From the NCBI GenBank assembly GCA_016714535.1, contig JADKDR010000002.1:372001-436000 (forward strand): a stretch of DNA of 64,000 nt, in the 5' to 3' direction. The DNA comes from Bacteroidota bacterium. GTDB taxonomy: Bacteria; Bacteroidota; Bacteroidia; AKYH767-A; OLB10. Position numbers and translations under genes: made by a program. The notes beneath the pieces are model-generated. The model saw only the letters and a list, made by a program, of their open reading frames with translations, did not search any database and was not told the origin of the DNA. Below are positions 42,439-50,550 of this stretch, in pieces (position 1 is the first letter of the stretch; the number at the start of each line of letters is the position of its first letter).

Positions 42439-43581
42439 TTATTTTGTAACAATAAGTTTTTCAGTCTTGGAATATTCTGCTGTTTGAATTTGCAAGAAAT
42501 AAATACCTGAATTTACATCTTCCACTCTCCATTCTATTGAATGTTCTCCATCTTCAAAAAGATTATCAGCAAGCACTTTCATTAATCTTCCATTTAAGTC
42601 AACAACCTTTAATGAAACTTTTTGTGATTGCTCAAGCGTGAAAGAAATAGATGTAGTGTTAGTGATTGGGTTAGGAGCAATTTGTAATTCATATAGATTT
42701 TCTAATTGCTCGGTAAAAACTTCGTTAGTTAATCTGCATGGAATGCTAACCGTTCTTGTTCCGGAACCTTTGCTGCCACAGCTGTTGGTTACTTTGCATT
42801 TGTATATGCCTGCTGTTTTTGCAACGTAGGTTTGTGCTGTTGCTCCTGCAATATTTACATTATTCTTTTTCCATTGGTATTGATAACCTGTTCCATTTGC
42901 TGTGAATGTTACACTATCGCCTGCACAAAAAGATAACGAACCGCTTTGCGTTATACTTACTGTTGGAATTGCGCAACTTGTTTCTCCGGCACGGATAGGT
43001 TGGTTGGGAATAGTATTGTAAGCGTAATCTTTAATCGTGCAGGATGAGGTGCTTCCATCTGAATTTATTTGCATTCGCGCCCATCCGTAATAGGTATTTG
43101 CTCCGACAATTAATTTTAGCCCCAAGTAACGATCAACTAAGTTTGGCCAAACTCCAAGAAGACTATAACCAAGGCAACCACTCGATGTATAACGTAAATA
43201 TCCGGAGGCGGATAAACTAAGTCCTGATGAAATGACATTATTGAAATTCATTGCAAGCGGATAAGTTGTATTTGTAACCGCAACTAAAGTATTCGTGTTG
43301 AGAGCAGAAACCGAAACATATACTTTAGAATAGCCCAAAGGATTATTAGGTGAACATTTGCCATTATTTTTAATGCTCAAAATGTTATAATCACTGATAC
43401 CATCATTGTTTAAATCTAGACTATATGATTTGGTACATGGACTGCTTAAACAGGTAATAGTCGAATCCGGATTTACATCCGTGTAAACAATTTGTGCATT
43501 TGCACTTACCGAAAACATCATTGCTCCCGATATAGTCGGGATGATGAAAGCAGAAAGCTTTTTTAGTAGTTGTTTTTTCAT
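42439..43581 (-). CDS. T9SS-exported protein with Ig-like module, paralogue 1
   Basis: A 380-residue secreted protein: signal peptide to ANAQ, N-terminal domain IVYTDVNPDSTITCLSSPCT with SYSLDLNNDGISDY, an Ig-like module (GSLSFCAGDSVTFTANGTGY to AGIYKCKVTNSCGS), and a type A sorting domain (LQIAPNPITNTTSISFTLEQ to EYSKTEKLIVTK). The paired Cys in FCAG and YKCKV probably form the Ig disulfide. Tandem paralogue of the genes at 43777 and 45127; sorting domain nearly identical to the latter. Confidence 0.88.
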   Translation of the reverse strand: MKKQLLKKLSAFIIPTISGAMMFSVSANAQIVYTDVNPDSTITCLSSPCTKSYSLDLNNDGISDYNILSIKNNGKCSPNNPLGYSKVYVSVSALNTNTLVAVTNTTYPLAMNFNNVISSGLSLSASGYLRYTSSGCLGYSLLGVWPNLVDRYLGLKLIVGANTYYGWARMQINSDGSTSSCTIKDYAYNTIPNQPIRAGETSCAIPTVSITQSGSLSFCAGDSVTFTANGTGYQYQWKKNNVNIAGATAQTYVAKTAGIYKCKVTNSCGSKGSGTRTVSIPCRLTNEVFTEQLENLYELQIAPNPITNTTSISFTLEQSQKVSLKVVDLNGRLMKVLADNLFEDGEHSIEWRVEDVNSGIYFLQIQTAEYSKTEKLIVTK

Positions 43582-43633
43582 TTTGTTTTTGTTTTAAAGT
43601 TTAAAAAATAATTTAAGTCAATAATAATTTGGT

Positions 43634-43641
43634 CAAATGTA
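43634..43641 (-). promoter_or_regulatory. Bacteroidota -7 element, gene at 43581
   Basis: Minus-strand TACATTTG, a full match to TAnnTTTG, about 55 bases upstream of the ATG. Confidence 0.5.
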
Positions 43642-43730
43642 TAGTAAGCCGAAGCTGGTTGTACTGCATGAAACAGGTAGTTTTGGTGAAAGGTGTTTAA
43701 TACTTGGAGAAAAAATGGGACAGGTTATAA

Positions 43731-43768
43731 TATTTCAGAGTCCCGCGAAAAGCGGAGACTCTGAAATA
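43731..43768 (-). terminator. Hairpin after the gene at 43777
   Basis: TATTTCAGAGTC (43731-43742) pairs with GACTCTGAAATA (43757-43768), with an extra inner CGC/GCG pairing around GAAAA. Related to, but distinct in sequence from, the hairpins at 42390 and 45078: the outer stem changes on both arms together, so pairing is conserved. Confidence 0.62.
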
Positions 43769-43776
43769 ATGATGCT

Positions 43777-44943
43777 TTATTTTGTAACAACAAGTTTTTC
43801 TGTCTTTAAATAATCTGCTGTTTGAACTTGCAAGAAATAAATACCTGCATTTACTTCTTCCACATTCCAAACTACTGAATGTTCTCCTTCTTCAAAAACT
43901 TGCGCTGTAAGCGTCTTTACCAATCTTCCATTTAAGTCAACAACCTTTAAAGAAACTTTTTGTGATTGCTCAAGTGAGAAAGAAATAGTAGTTAATCCAG
44001 ATGTTTCGGAAGAAATTGGATTAGGAGCAATTTGTAATTCATAAGGATTTTCTAATTGCTCGGTAAAAACTTCGTTGGTTAATCTGCATGGAATGGTAAC
44101 CGTTCTTGTTCCTGATGATTTGCTGCCGCAACTGTTGGTTACTTTGCATTTGTATATGCCTGCTGTTTTTGCAACGTAGGTTTGTGCTGTTGCTCCTGCA
44201 ATATTTACATTATTCTTTTTCCATTGGTATTGATAACCTGTTCCATTTGCAGTGAGTGTTACACTGTCGCCATTGCAAAAAGATAATGGACCGCTTTGAG
44301 TTAGGTTAACTGTTGGAGTAGTGCAACTTGTTTCTCCGGCACGGATAGGTTGGTTGGGAACAGAATTGTATGCAAAATCCTTAATGACTAAAATTGAAGC
44401 ATTTGGTCCGCTCGAAAAAGCTTGAACGTTCAATTGAATCCAGCAATAGTGAGTTTGCCCTCCTGCAATAAATCTAAGACCCAGAAATCCATCTGAAGTA
44501 GTATTCCAGTTTCCTGTGATGGTAGTAGTATTACCGGATTTTTTATTAGAAATTATAAACTGGTCGGTTATTGCACTCCAAGTGGCATTAGCATTTATAC
44601 TATTATTTAGATTCATCTTAGCTGGATATCCTGAATTACCTGTTAGGATGGCGCTCCCATTTAGTGGGGTGGCCTTAACTGTTCCTGCCGTATAACCAGG
44701 TTGCCATTGGCTAAATGATGTGATAATACTTGAAGTCAAAATAAACTTCAAATCGGATATGCCATCATTGTTTATATCCATAATATGTTCAATGTGAACG
44801 TGACCTCTTTGATTAAGTCTAGTCCGGGTAATTGAATCATTAGGACTGATGTCTGTGTAAAGAAGTTGAGCATTTGCATTTGCGGAAAACATCATTGCTG
44901 TTACGATGAAAGCATAAAACTTTTTTGACAGTAGATTTTTCAT
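43777..44943 (-). CDS. T9SS-exported protein with Ig-like module, paralogue 2
   Basis: A 388-residue secreted protein. Signal peptide MKNLLSKKFYAFIVTAMMFS; N-terminal domain diverged from its neighbours (LLYTDISPNDSITRTRLNQR, MDINNDGISDLKF); Ig-like module GPLSFCNGDSVTLTANGTGY, near-identical to the gene upstream; type A sorting domain VSLKVVDLNGRLVKTLTAQV to YLKTEKLVVTK. The constant Ig module on a divergent N-terminus indicates either different selection or module exchange. Confidence 0.88.
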   Translation of the reverse strand: MKNLLSKKFYAFIVTAMMFSANANAQLLYTDISPNDSITRTRLNQRGHVHIEHIMDINNDGISDLKFILTSSIITSFSQWQPGYTAGTVKATPLNGSAILTGNSGYPAKMNLNNSINANATWSAITDQFIISNKKSGNTTTITGNWNTTSDGFLGLRFIAGGQTHYCWIQLNVQAFSSGPNASILVIKDFAYNSVPNQPIRAGETSCTTPTVNLTQSGPLSFCNGDSVTLTANGTGYQYQWKKNNVNIAGATAQTYVAKTAGIYKCKVTNSCGSKSSGTRTVTIPCRLTNEVFTEQLENPYELQIAPNPISSETSGLTTISFSLEQSQKVSLKVVDLNGRLVKTLTAQVFEEGEHSVVWNVEEVNAGIYFLQVQTADYLKTEKLVVTK

Positions 44944-44983
44944 TTTGTTTTTGTTTTTAATTGTTTTAGTAAAATATTTTCGT

Positions 44984-44991
44984 CAAAATTA
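44984..44991 (-). promoter_or_regulatory. Bacteroidota -7 element, gene at 44943
   Basis: Minus-strand TAATTTTG, about 40 bases before the ATG, at the same place as in the duplicated spacer at 42295. Confidence 0.5.
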
Positions 44992-45077
44992 TAATAAACT
45001 AAGCCGGTTGTACTACCCGAAATGGGTAGTTTTGATGGTTGATATTTAAAACTTGATGAGCAAAAGAATAACTTATA

Positions 45078-45119
45078 TTATTATCAGAGTCCCGCGAAAA
45101 GCAGAGACTCTGATAATAA
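45078..45119 (-). terminator. Hairpin after the gene at 45127
   Basis: TTATTATCAGAGTC and GACTCTGATAATAA pair perfectly, same sequence as at 42390-42431, 8 bases past the stop codon. Confidence 0.6.
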
Positions 45120-45126
45120 TGAAACT

Positions 45127-46248
45127 TTATTTTGTAACAATAAGTTTTTCAGTCTTGGAATATTCTGCTGTTTGAATTTGCAAGAAATAAATACCTGAAT
45201 TTACATCTTCTACACTCCATTCTATTGAATGTTCTCCATCTTCAAAAAGATTATCAGCAAGCACTTTCATTAATCTTCCATTTAAGTCAACAACCTTTAA
45301 TGAAACTTTTTGTGATTGCTCAAGCGTGAAAGAAATAGATGTAGTGTTAGTGATTGGGTTAGGAGCAATTTGTAATCCATATGGGTTTTCTGATTGCTCG
45401 CTTAAAACCTCGTTGGTTAATCTACCTGGAACGGTAACCGTTCTTGTTCTGGAGGTTTTGCTTCCGCAACTGTTGGTTACTGTGCATTTGTATATGCCCG
45501 CTGTTTTTGCAACGTAGGTTTGTGCTGTTTCACCTGCAATGTTTACATTGTTCTTTTTCCATTGGTACTGATAACCTGCTCCATTTGCAGTGAGTGTTAC
45601 ACTATCGCCATTGCAAAAAGATAATGGACCGCTTTGAGTTAGGTTAACTGTTGGAGTAGTGCAACTTGTTTCTCCTGCAAGGATGGGTTGGTTGGGAATA
45701 GTATTGTAAGCGTAATCTTTAATTATGAAAGTTGGTTGATATCCAAAAACAACCTGCATTCGCGCCCATCCGTAATAGGTATTTGCCCCAACAATTAATT
45801 TTAGCCCCAAGTAACGATCAACTGAGTTTGGCCATAAATTAAGGCTGCCAGTGCCGCAATTACCCCAATATTTACTAAACACAAATCCGGAGGTGGATAA
45901 ACTTAGTCCTGATGAAATGACATTATTGAAATTCATTGCACGCGGATAAGTTGTATTTGTAACCGCAACTACAGCATTTGCGTTAAAAGCAGCAACCTTA
46001 ACTTGACTTCTGTAAACCATACCACCATGTTGACAAATGTTACCTGAACGAATGCTCGAAATTGAATAATCGTTGACACCATCATTATTTAAATCAACAT
46101 TATATGTTTTGGTGCATGAATTGCCTAAACAGGTAATAGTCGAATCAGGATTCACATCCGTGTAAATAATCTGTGCATTTGCACTTGCAGAAAACATCAT
46201 TGCTGTAACGATGAAAGCATAAAACTTTTTTGACAGTAGATTTTTCAT
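45127..46248 (-). CDS. T9SS-exported protein with Ig-like module, paralogue 3
   Basis: A 373-residue secreted protein: signal peptide to ANAQ, IIYTDVNPDSTITCLGNSCT with TYNVDLNNDGVNDY, Ig-like module GPLSFCNGDSVTLTANGAGY to AGIYKCTVTNSCGS, and sorting domain LQIAPNPITNTTSISFTLEQ to EYSKTEKLIVTK, the last almost the same as the gene at 42439. First gene of the array and divergent from the TPR kinase, with about 215 bases between the starts. Function unknown; surface-displayed or released by T9SS. Confidence 0.88.
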   Translation of the reverse strand: MKNLLSKKFYAFIVTAMMFSASANAQIIYTDVNPDSTITCLGNSCTKTYNVDLNNDGVNDYSISSIRSGNICQHGGMVYRSQVKVAAFNANAVVAVTNTTYPRAMNFNNVISSGLSLSTSGFVFSKYWGNCGTGSLNLWPNSVDRYLGLKLIVGANTYYGWARMQVVFGYQPTFIIKDYAYNTIPNQPILAGETSCTTPTVNLTQSGPLSFCNGDSVTLTANGAGYQYQWKKNNVNIAGETAQTYVAKTAGIYKCTVTNSCGSKTSRTRTVTVPGRLTNEVLSEQSENPYGLQIAPNPITNTTSISFTLEQSQKVSLKVVDLNGRLMKVLADNLFEDGEHSIEWSVEDVNSGIYFLQIQTAEYSKTEKLIVTK

Positions 46249-46464
46249 TTTGTTTTTAATTGTTAGAGTAAAATTATTGTTATTTGAACGGGGACAAAGG
46301 TGGAGCGATAAATAAAACAGAACAATACCATAAACAGGGTGTTTTGCTTATGCAACTAAAATAATACACCATGTTCAAGGGGTTTCAGATGAAATATGAA
46401 CAGGTTACATTTGCAACGTTTTTATTGCAAATTTTAAAGCCCTCACATAAATGAAGCTTAAGTT

Positions 46465-48383
46465 ATGAAAAATTTTTTCCGCCTTATTTCCGTTTTATTC
46501 CTGTGTGGAGTTTTATTTAATGCTGCACAGGCGCAGAATCAACAAAAGATTGACTCGTTGCTGAATGTTTTGAAAACGGCAAAGGAGGACACGAACAAAG
46601 TAAATCACCTCTACAACCTCGGCCGGGAGCTGTTGTATTCCAACCCCGATACTTCCATGATACTTGGCAATCAAGCATTATCACTTTCCGAAAAAGCAAC
46701 AAGCAAAAAACACATTGCTGATTCTTATCACATAATTGCGCTGGCGTATTTTTTGAAGGGAAATTATCCTTCTTCCCTGGAAAACAATTTTAAAGCATTA
46801 GCACTCAGAGAAGAACTTGCCGATAAATCAGGAATTGCAAAATCTCTCGGCAACATCGGAAATAACTATATGCACCAAGCCGATTATCCCAAAGCATTGG
46901 ATTATTATTTCAAGGGATTGAAAATGCTTGAAGAACTTGCCGATAAAATGGGAATTGCCATACATCTCGGCAACATTGGAAATGCCTATTATTCCCAAAG
47001 CGATTATACCAAAGCACTGGATTATTATTTCGAGGCATTGAAAATGAATGAAAAAATCGGAAATAAAAATGGAATTGCAATGTGGCTCGGTAACATCGGA
47101 GTTGTCTATTGGAAACAAAAGGAATATCCCAAAGCATTGGACAATTATTTCAAGGCATTGAAAATACATGAAGAATTCGGAAATAAAAATGGAATTGAAA
47201 CATGTCTCGCCAACATCGGAAGTGTCTATGCTGATCAAGGCGATAAACCCAAAGCACTGGATTATTATTTCAAGGCATTGAAGATTGCGGAAGAACTCGG
47301 AAATAGAGATGGAATTTCAGCACATCTCGGCAACATTGGATTTGTCTATCATGTACAGAAGAATTATCCCAAAGCACTGGACTATTCTTTCAACGCATTG
47401 AAGATTGCGGAAGAACTCGGAGATAAAAATGGAATTGCAATACATCTAAGCCGCATCGGAAGTGTTTATACTGAAACAGGAAAGTTCGCAGAAGCAGAAG
47501 AGTATCTGAAAAAAGCAATTGCTATATATGACAGCATTGGCGTTATGGATTTTTTAAGGCAATCTGAAGAATCACTATCTCAACTTTACGATACCACCGG
47601 AAGATACAAGCTCGCACTGGAGCATTACAAAAAAGCAATGGTGTTAAGGGATACTCTTTTTAACCAGGAGAAGAATAAAGAAATCACACGCAAGGAAATG
47701 AATTATGAGTTTGATAAAAAGGAAGTCGCAACAAAAGCTATGCATGATAAGCAAATGGCAGTGGCAGATGTAGAATTAAAAAAACTAAACTGCAAAACAT
47801 CCGCAACCGGATTGCAAGCGACCTTCACGATGATGTTGGCTCTACGTTAAACAGTATATCGGTTTACAGCGAAGTGGCAAAACAAAAATCTCCGGCTGTG
47901 GTGGATGAACTGGAACATATTGGAGATGCATCAAGAAAAATAATAGAGGTGATGAGCGATATTGTCTGGACCATCAATCCAAAGAATGACACCTTTGAAA
48001 ATATCATTTCACGCATGGGCACACTTGCGTACAACTTGCTAAAGGCAAAAAACATTGAACACACATTTCAGGCAGATGAAAACTTAAACGAGACAAAACT
48101 CTCCCTGGAATCGAGAAGAAATTTTTACCTGATTTTTAAAGAAGCACTCAACAACCTTGTAAAGTATTCCAATGCTACCCGCGCATCCATTACGTTAAAG
48201 AGCGAAAACGGATTAATAAAATTAGCAATCAGGGATAACGGGGTTGGGTTTGATGTTGCTCAGACATCAAAAGGGAATGGCTTGCTCAATATGAAAAACC
48301 GCGCAGAAGAAATGAAAGCGCAATTGAAAATAGAATCGGAAAAAGGAAGTGGAACAAATGTTGAATTAATTTTTAAAGCATAA
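46465..48383 (+). pseudogene. TPR-repeat histidine kinase, frameshifted and lacking a membrane segment
   Basis: The first frame (46465-47850) has a signal peptide (MKNFFRLISVLFLCGVLFNA to AQAQ) and about eight tetratricopeptide repeats of 40 residues (for example ALDYYFKGLKMLEELADKMG, IAIHLGNIGNAYYSQSDYTK). It stops after a divergent tail. The second frame gives LQNIRNRIASDLHDDVGSTL (HisKA_3 phospho-acceptor His), VMSDIVWTINPKNDTFENII, FKEALNNLVKYSNA and IRDNGVGFD with GNGLLNMKNRAEE (HATPase). Adding one A in the A7 run at 47778-47784 joins them. Homologues have a transmembrane helix and coil between these parts; here there is none. Its likely partner is the LuxR-type regulator at 48987. Confidence 0.85.
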
Positions 48384-48387
48384 GAAA

Positions 48388-48440
48388 AAAGAAGATAGAA
48401 GATAGAAGATAGAAGATAGAAGAGAGTAGAGAGTAGATAG
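48388..48440. repeat. Tandem 7-base repeat (AGAAGAT)n
   Basis: About four to five copies of AGAAGAT, then degenerate GTAGA/GTAGATAG units. Inverted related words (CTATCTACTATCTTC) occur at about 48549-48563, and further CTACTATCTAC-type words lie after the four-helix-bundle gene at about 48953-48977. Together they bracket that gene. Confidence 0.75.
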
Positions 48441-48501
48441 AAGTGAGTAGTAGTGTATAAATAATGATTTCGGAAAGGAATTTAATTGAAAAAGATATCC
48501 A

Positions 48502-48537
48502 ATGAATAGTCCATCAAAAAGTTTTAGAAATATAATT
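48502..48537 (+). pseudogene. Remnant duplicate of the four-helix-bundle gene start
   Basis: ATGAATAGTCCATCAAAAAG and the next 16 bases read MNSPSKSFRNII, then break off. The intact gene 84 bases on begins MNTPSKNFRDLI. So the first 12 codons are duplicated with synonymous and conservative changes, which shows an older copy was lost by deletion. Confidence 0.7.
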
Positions 48538-48585
48538 TACCCACTTCTGCTATCTACTATCTTCTAACTTCAAAATTCAAGTAAA

Positions 48586-48951
48586 ATGAATACACCATCA
48601 AAAAATTTTCGCGATTTAATTGTCTGGCAAAAAGCGCATCAATTCGTTTTAGAAACTTATGATTTTACAAAGAAATTTCCTAAGGAAGAAGTTTATTGTT
48701 TGACATCTCAGTTTCGAAGAGCTGCCGTTTCCATCTCAGCAAATATTGCAGAAGGTTATAAAAAGAAAGGAAAAAACGATAAGTTAAAATTCTATAACAT
48801 TGCCGAAGGCTCACTATCAGAATGTCAATATTACTGTATACTTGCTCAGGATTTGAAATACGGGAATTCAAATGAACTGTTGAATTTGTCATTTGAAATT
48901 GAGAGACTATTAAATTCCTACTGCGATTCCATTAGAAAATCTCAACAATAA
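48586..48951 (+). CDS. Four-helix-bundle protein (S23 / 23S rRNA IVS family)
   Basis: A 121-residue protein with the family pattern FRDLIVWQKAHQFVLETYDF, FPKEEVYCLTSQFRRAAVSI, SANIAEGYKKKG and FYNIAEGSLSECQYYCILAQ. The family includes proteins encoded by 23S rRNA intervening sequences and the Avd accessory proteins of diversity-generating retroelements; all are basic four-helix bundles that bind nucleic acid. No reverse transcriptase or rRNA is nearby. The gene is inserted between a kinase and its regulator and flanked by low-complexity repeats. Role here unknown. Confidence 0.92.
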   Translation: MNTPSKNFRDLIVWQKAHQFVLETYDFTKKFPKEEVYCLTSQFRRAAVSISANIAEGYKKKGKNDKLKFYNIAEGSLSECQYYCILAQDLKYGNSNELLNLSFEIERLLNSYCDSIRKSQQ

Positions 48952-48986
48952 CTCTACTATCTACTAAATTCTATCTACTACACAAA

Positions 48987-49625
48987 ATGAACATACGAGT
49001 AATTATTTTTGAAGACAACAGAAGCCTGCGCGAAGGATTGTTCCAGCTTATTAATGGTAGCCCCGGCTTTGAATGTGTGGGCGCATTTGCTAACTGTACA
49101 GATATTGTAAATGACATCCATCAAACAAACCCTGATGTTATTTTGATGGATATAGAAATGCCTGGAATATCGGGCATTGAAGCAGCTCTCATAGTGAAAG
49201 AAAAATTTCCTGATGTTAAAATTTTGATGGAGACCATTTTTGATGAAGACAATAAAATATTTCAGTCTATCTGCAATGGAGCTGATGGTTATATTTTAAA
49301 AAGTACGCCTCCGGTTCAAATACTTGATGCCATCAAAGAAGTATATGAAGGGGGTTCTCCAATGACACCAAGCATTGCCAGAAAAGTATTGAAGATGGTA
49401 AAAAATAAACCATCAACTGAATCAGCAAATGATTTTGATCTGTCAGACAGGGAAAAAGATGTGCTGAAATATCTTGTGCAAGGAATGAGTTATAAAATGA
49501 TTGCTGAATCTTGCTTCATCAGCCCCGAAACGGTAAACGGTCACATCAAAAACATTTATAAAAAGTTGCAAGTTCATTCAAAAGGTGAAGCGGTGGCGAA
49601 AGCGATTAAAGGGAAGATTGTTTGA
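48987..49625 (+). CDS. LuxR/NarL-family response regulator
   Basis: A 212-residue regulator: receiver with VIIFEDNRSLREG, D55 in VILMDIEMPGISGIEAAL, lysine in GYILKSTPPVQILDAI, and a C-terminal LuxR-type HTH (about 145-208) with LSDREKDVLKYLVQGMSYKM and SPETVNGHIKNIYKKLQVHS. NarL-type regulators pair with HisKA_3 kinases such as the TPR kinase just upstream. A terminator follows at 49729. Confidence 0.94.
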   Translation: MNIRVIIFEDNRSLREGLFQLINGSPGFECVGAFANCTDIVNDIHQTNPDVILMDIEMPGISGIEAALIVKEKFPDVKILMETIFDEDNKIFQSICNGADGYILKSTPPVQILDAIKEVYEGGSPMTPSIARKVLKMVKNKPSTESANDFDLSDREKDVLKYLVQGMSYKMIAESCFISPETVNGHIKNIYKKLQVHSKGEAVAKAIKGKIV

Positions 49626-49728
49626 AGAAAGTTTTTAGCCGATATAATTGTTTTCCTTCCTACCTGCATCAAACAACCAAAACTGTTGGCGTAAGGAACA
49701 CCAGCTCAAACAGAAGTATTTATAAATC

Positions 49729-49764
49729 AAAAAAGCGGAGCCATATTATTTAGCTCCGCTTTTT
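49729..49764 (+). terminator. Intrinsic terminator after the LuxR-type regulator
   Basis: AAAAAAGCGGAGC (49729-49741) and GCTCCGCTTTTT (49753-49764) form a strong GC stem with an 11-base loop and a T tract. About 100 bases past the stop codon at 49625. Confidence 0.88.
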
Positions 49765-49814
49765 CGCTTTAATAATTTAAAAATTGTTCCGCTTCTAAGT
49801 CGTCCTCTTTTATT

Positions 49815-50091
49815 ATTTTTTTGGGGTTGACAGACTCTGAAACTAAGAATCCTTATAGATTAGCCGCTGCTTTATTTTAGTGCTATCAATTTTTTGTGCT
49901 TGCGAGATGTTAATGATAAGGCAATTAAAAAGAAGTAAGATAAACTTTACTTTAGGAAACGTCATTATTATTTTGTTTAAAAAACTCATTATAATTATTT
50001 GTTATGGTTTGCGAAATCTTCTAAGTTACTATTGTTCCATTTCAGAGTCGTTCAGTTTTTTTGGGGAGTGGACATACTTGGAAACTAAGAA
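49815..50091. repeat. Pair of about 35-base direct repeats
   Basis: TTTTTTTGGGG followed by GACAGACTCTGAAACTAAGA (49815-49849) recurs as TTTTTTTGGGGAGTGGACAT and ACTTGGAAACTAAGA (50055-50090). The copies enclose about 205 bases of non-coding DNA. They could be the trace of a lost insertion or of a duplication. Confidence 0.6.
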
Positions 50092-50105
50092 ATATTTGTA
50101 TCAAC

Positions 50106-50456
50106 TTATTTAAAAAATAACCCATAAAAAGACAATAAAACAAGCGGTATTAAAAGCCATTTAATTGGAATGGGAATAATGGGAGTGCAAATTTTTACTT
50201 TGCCTTTTCTTTCTAAAAAAATCAACCAAATGTAGGTTAACAGAACAATTATGAATATGTGATAACTCATATATTTATCTGAGCTATCGCTATCAAATAC
50301 GATCCATACAATTATAAAGTAAATAAATGCTGGAATTATCCCTACAGCGGTTGTTATATATTCTCCAATTAGTGGCAAACCTAAAGCTTTCTGAAGAAAC
50401 GTTTTTTCTTTTTCGACATATTTTTCTTCTTCTAAATTTTTGTTCTGCTCATCCAT
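50106..50456 (-). CDS. Small membrane protein of unknown function
   Basis: A 116-residue protein with a charged N-terminus (MDEQNKNLEEEKYVEKEKTF) and three hydrophobic helices: VGIIPAFIYFIIVWIVF, HIFIIVLLTYIWLIFL and KWLLIPLVLLSFYGLFF. No family recognised. Codon use and the clean three-helix pattern support a real gene. It stands alone, with a palindromic element just upstream of its start. Confidence 0.65.
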   Translation of the reverse strand: MDEQNKNLEEEKYVEKEKTFLQKALGLPLIGEYITTAVGIIPAFIYFIIVWIVFDSDSSDKYMSYHIFIIVLLTYIWLIFLERKGKVKICTPIIPIPIKWLLIPLVLLSFYGLFFK

Positions 50457-50511
50457 GACTTTTGCTTTTGGAAAGATTTATTTATATAACTTTTTAACTT
50501 TTTTGGTATGT

Positions 50512-50540
50512 GATTCGCGGGGACGCGAACCAGGGACATA
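50512..50540. repeat. Palindromic intergenic element
   Basis: GATTCGCGGGGACGCGAACC contains the inverted pair TTCGCG/CGCGAA around GGGA, followed by AGGGAC. Similar to 37216-37243. Lies in the spacer between two minus-strand genes. Confidence 0.45.
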
Positions 50541-50550
50541 ATGTAAAATA

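Larger units (their letters stand above)
42183..42700. repeat. Duplicated gene-junction block, copy 1
   Basis: The end of the signal-peptide region, the whole 184-base spacer and the first part of the next gene's sorting domain are nearly identical to 44872-45388. The copies differ by a handful of substitutions. This shows duplication or conversion across gene boundaries. Confidence 0.85.
44872..45388. repeat. Duplicated gene-junction block, copy 2
   Basis: Near-identical to 42183-42700, offset about 2.69 kb, and covers the signal-peptide end, the spacer with its hairpin, and the following sorting domain. Confidence 0.85.
49626..50105. other. Spacer with terminator and direct repeats
   Basis: Besides the terminator and the repeat pair listed separately, I see nothing certain. 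A 77-codon plus-strand frame (49880-50113) is hydrophobic, low in complexity and without family likeness, and overlaps one repeat, so I do not call it. Confidence 0.4.

Noticed and set aside
42390..45119. Three similar palindromes considered as a CRISPR-like or REP array
   Set aside because: They are more than 1.3 kb apart, sit just after stop codons and are part of duplicated gene junctions, so hairpin/terminator is the better reading.
48586..48951. Four-helix-bundle protein considered as the Avd protein of a diversity-generating retroelement
   Set aside because: No reverse transcriptase, template repeat or variable repeat is present within the window.
49880..50113. A 77-codon hydrophobic plus-strand frame
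   Set aside because: Low-complexity, overlaps a direct repeat and the next gene's end; not convincing as coding.
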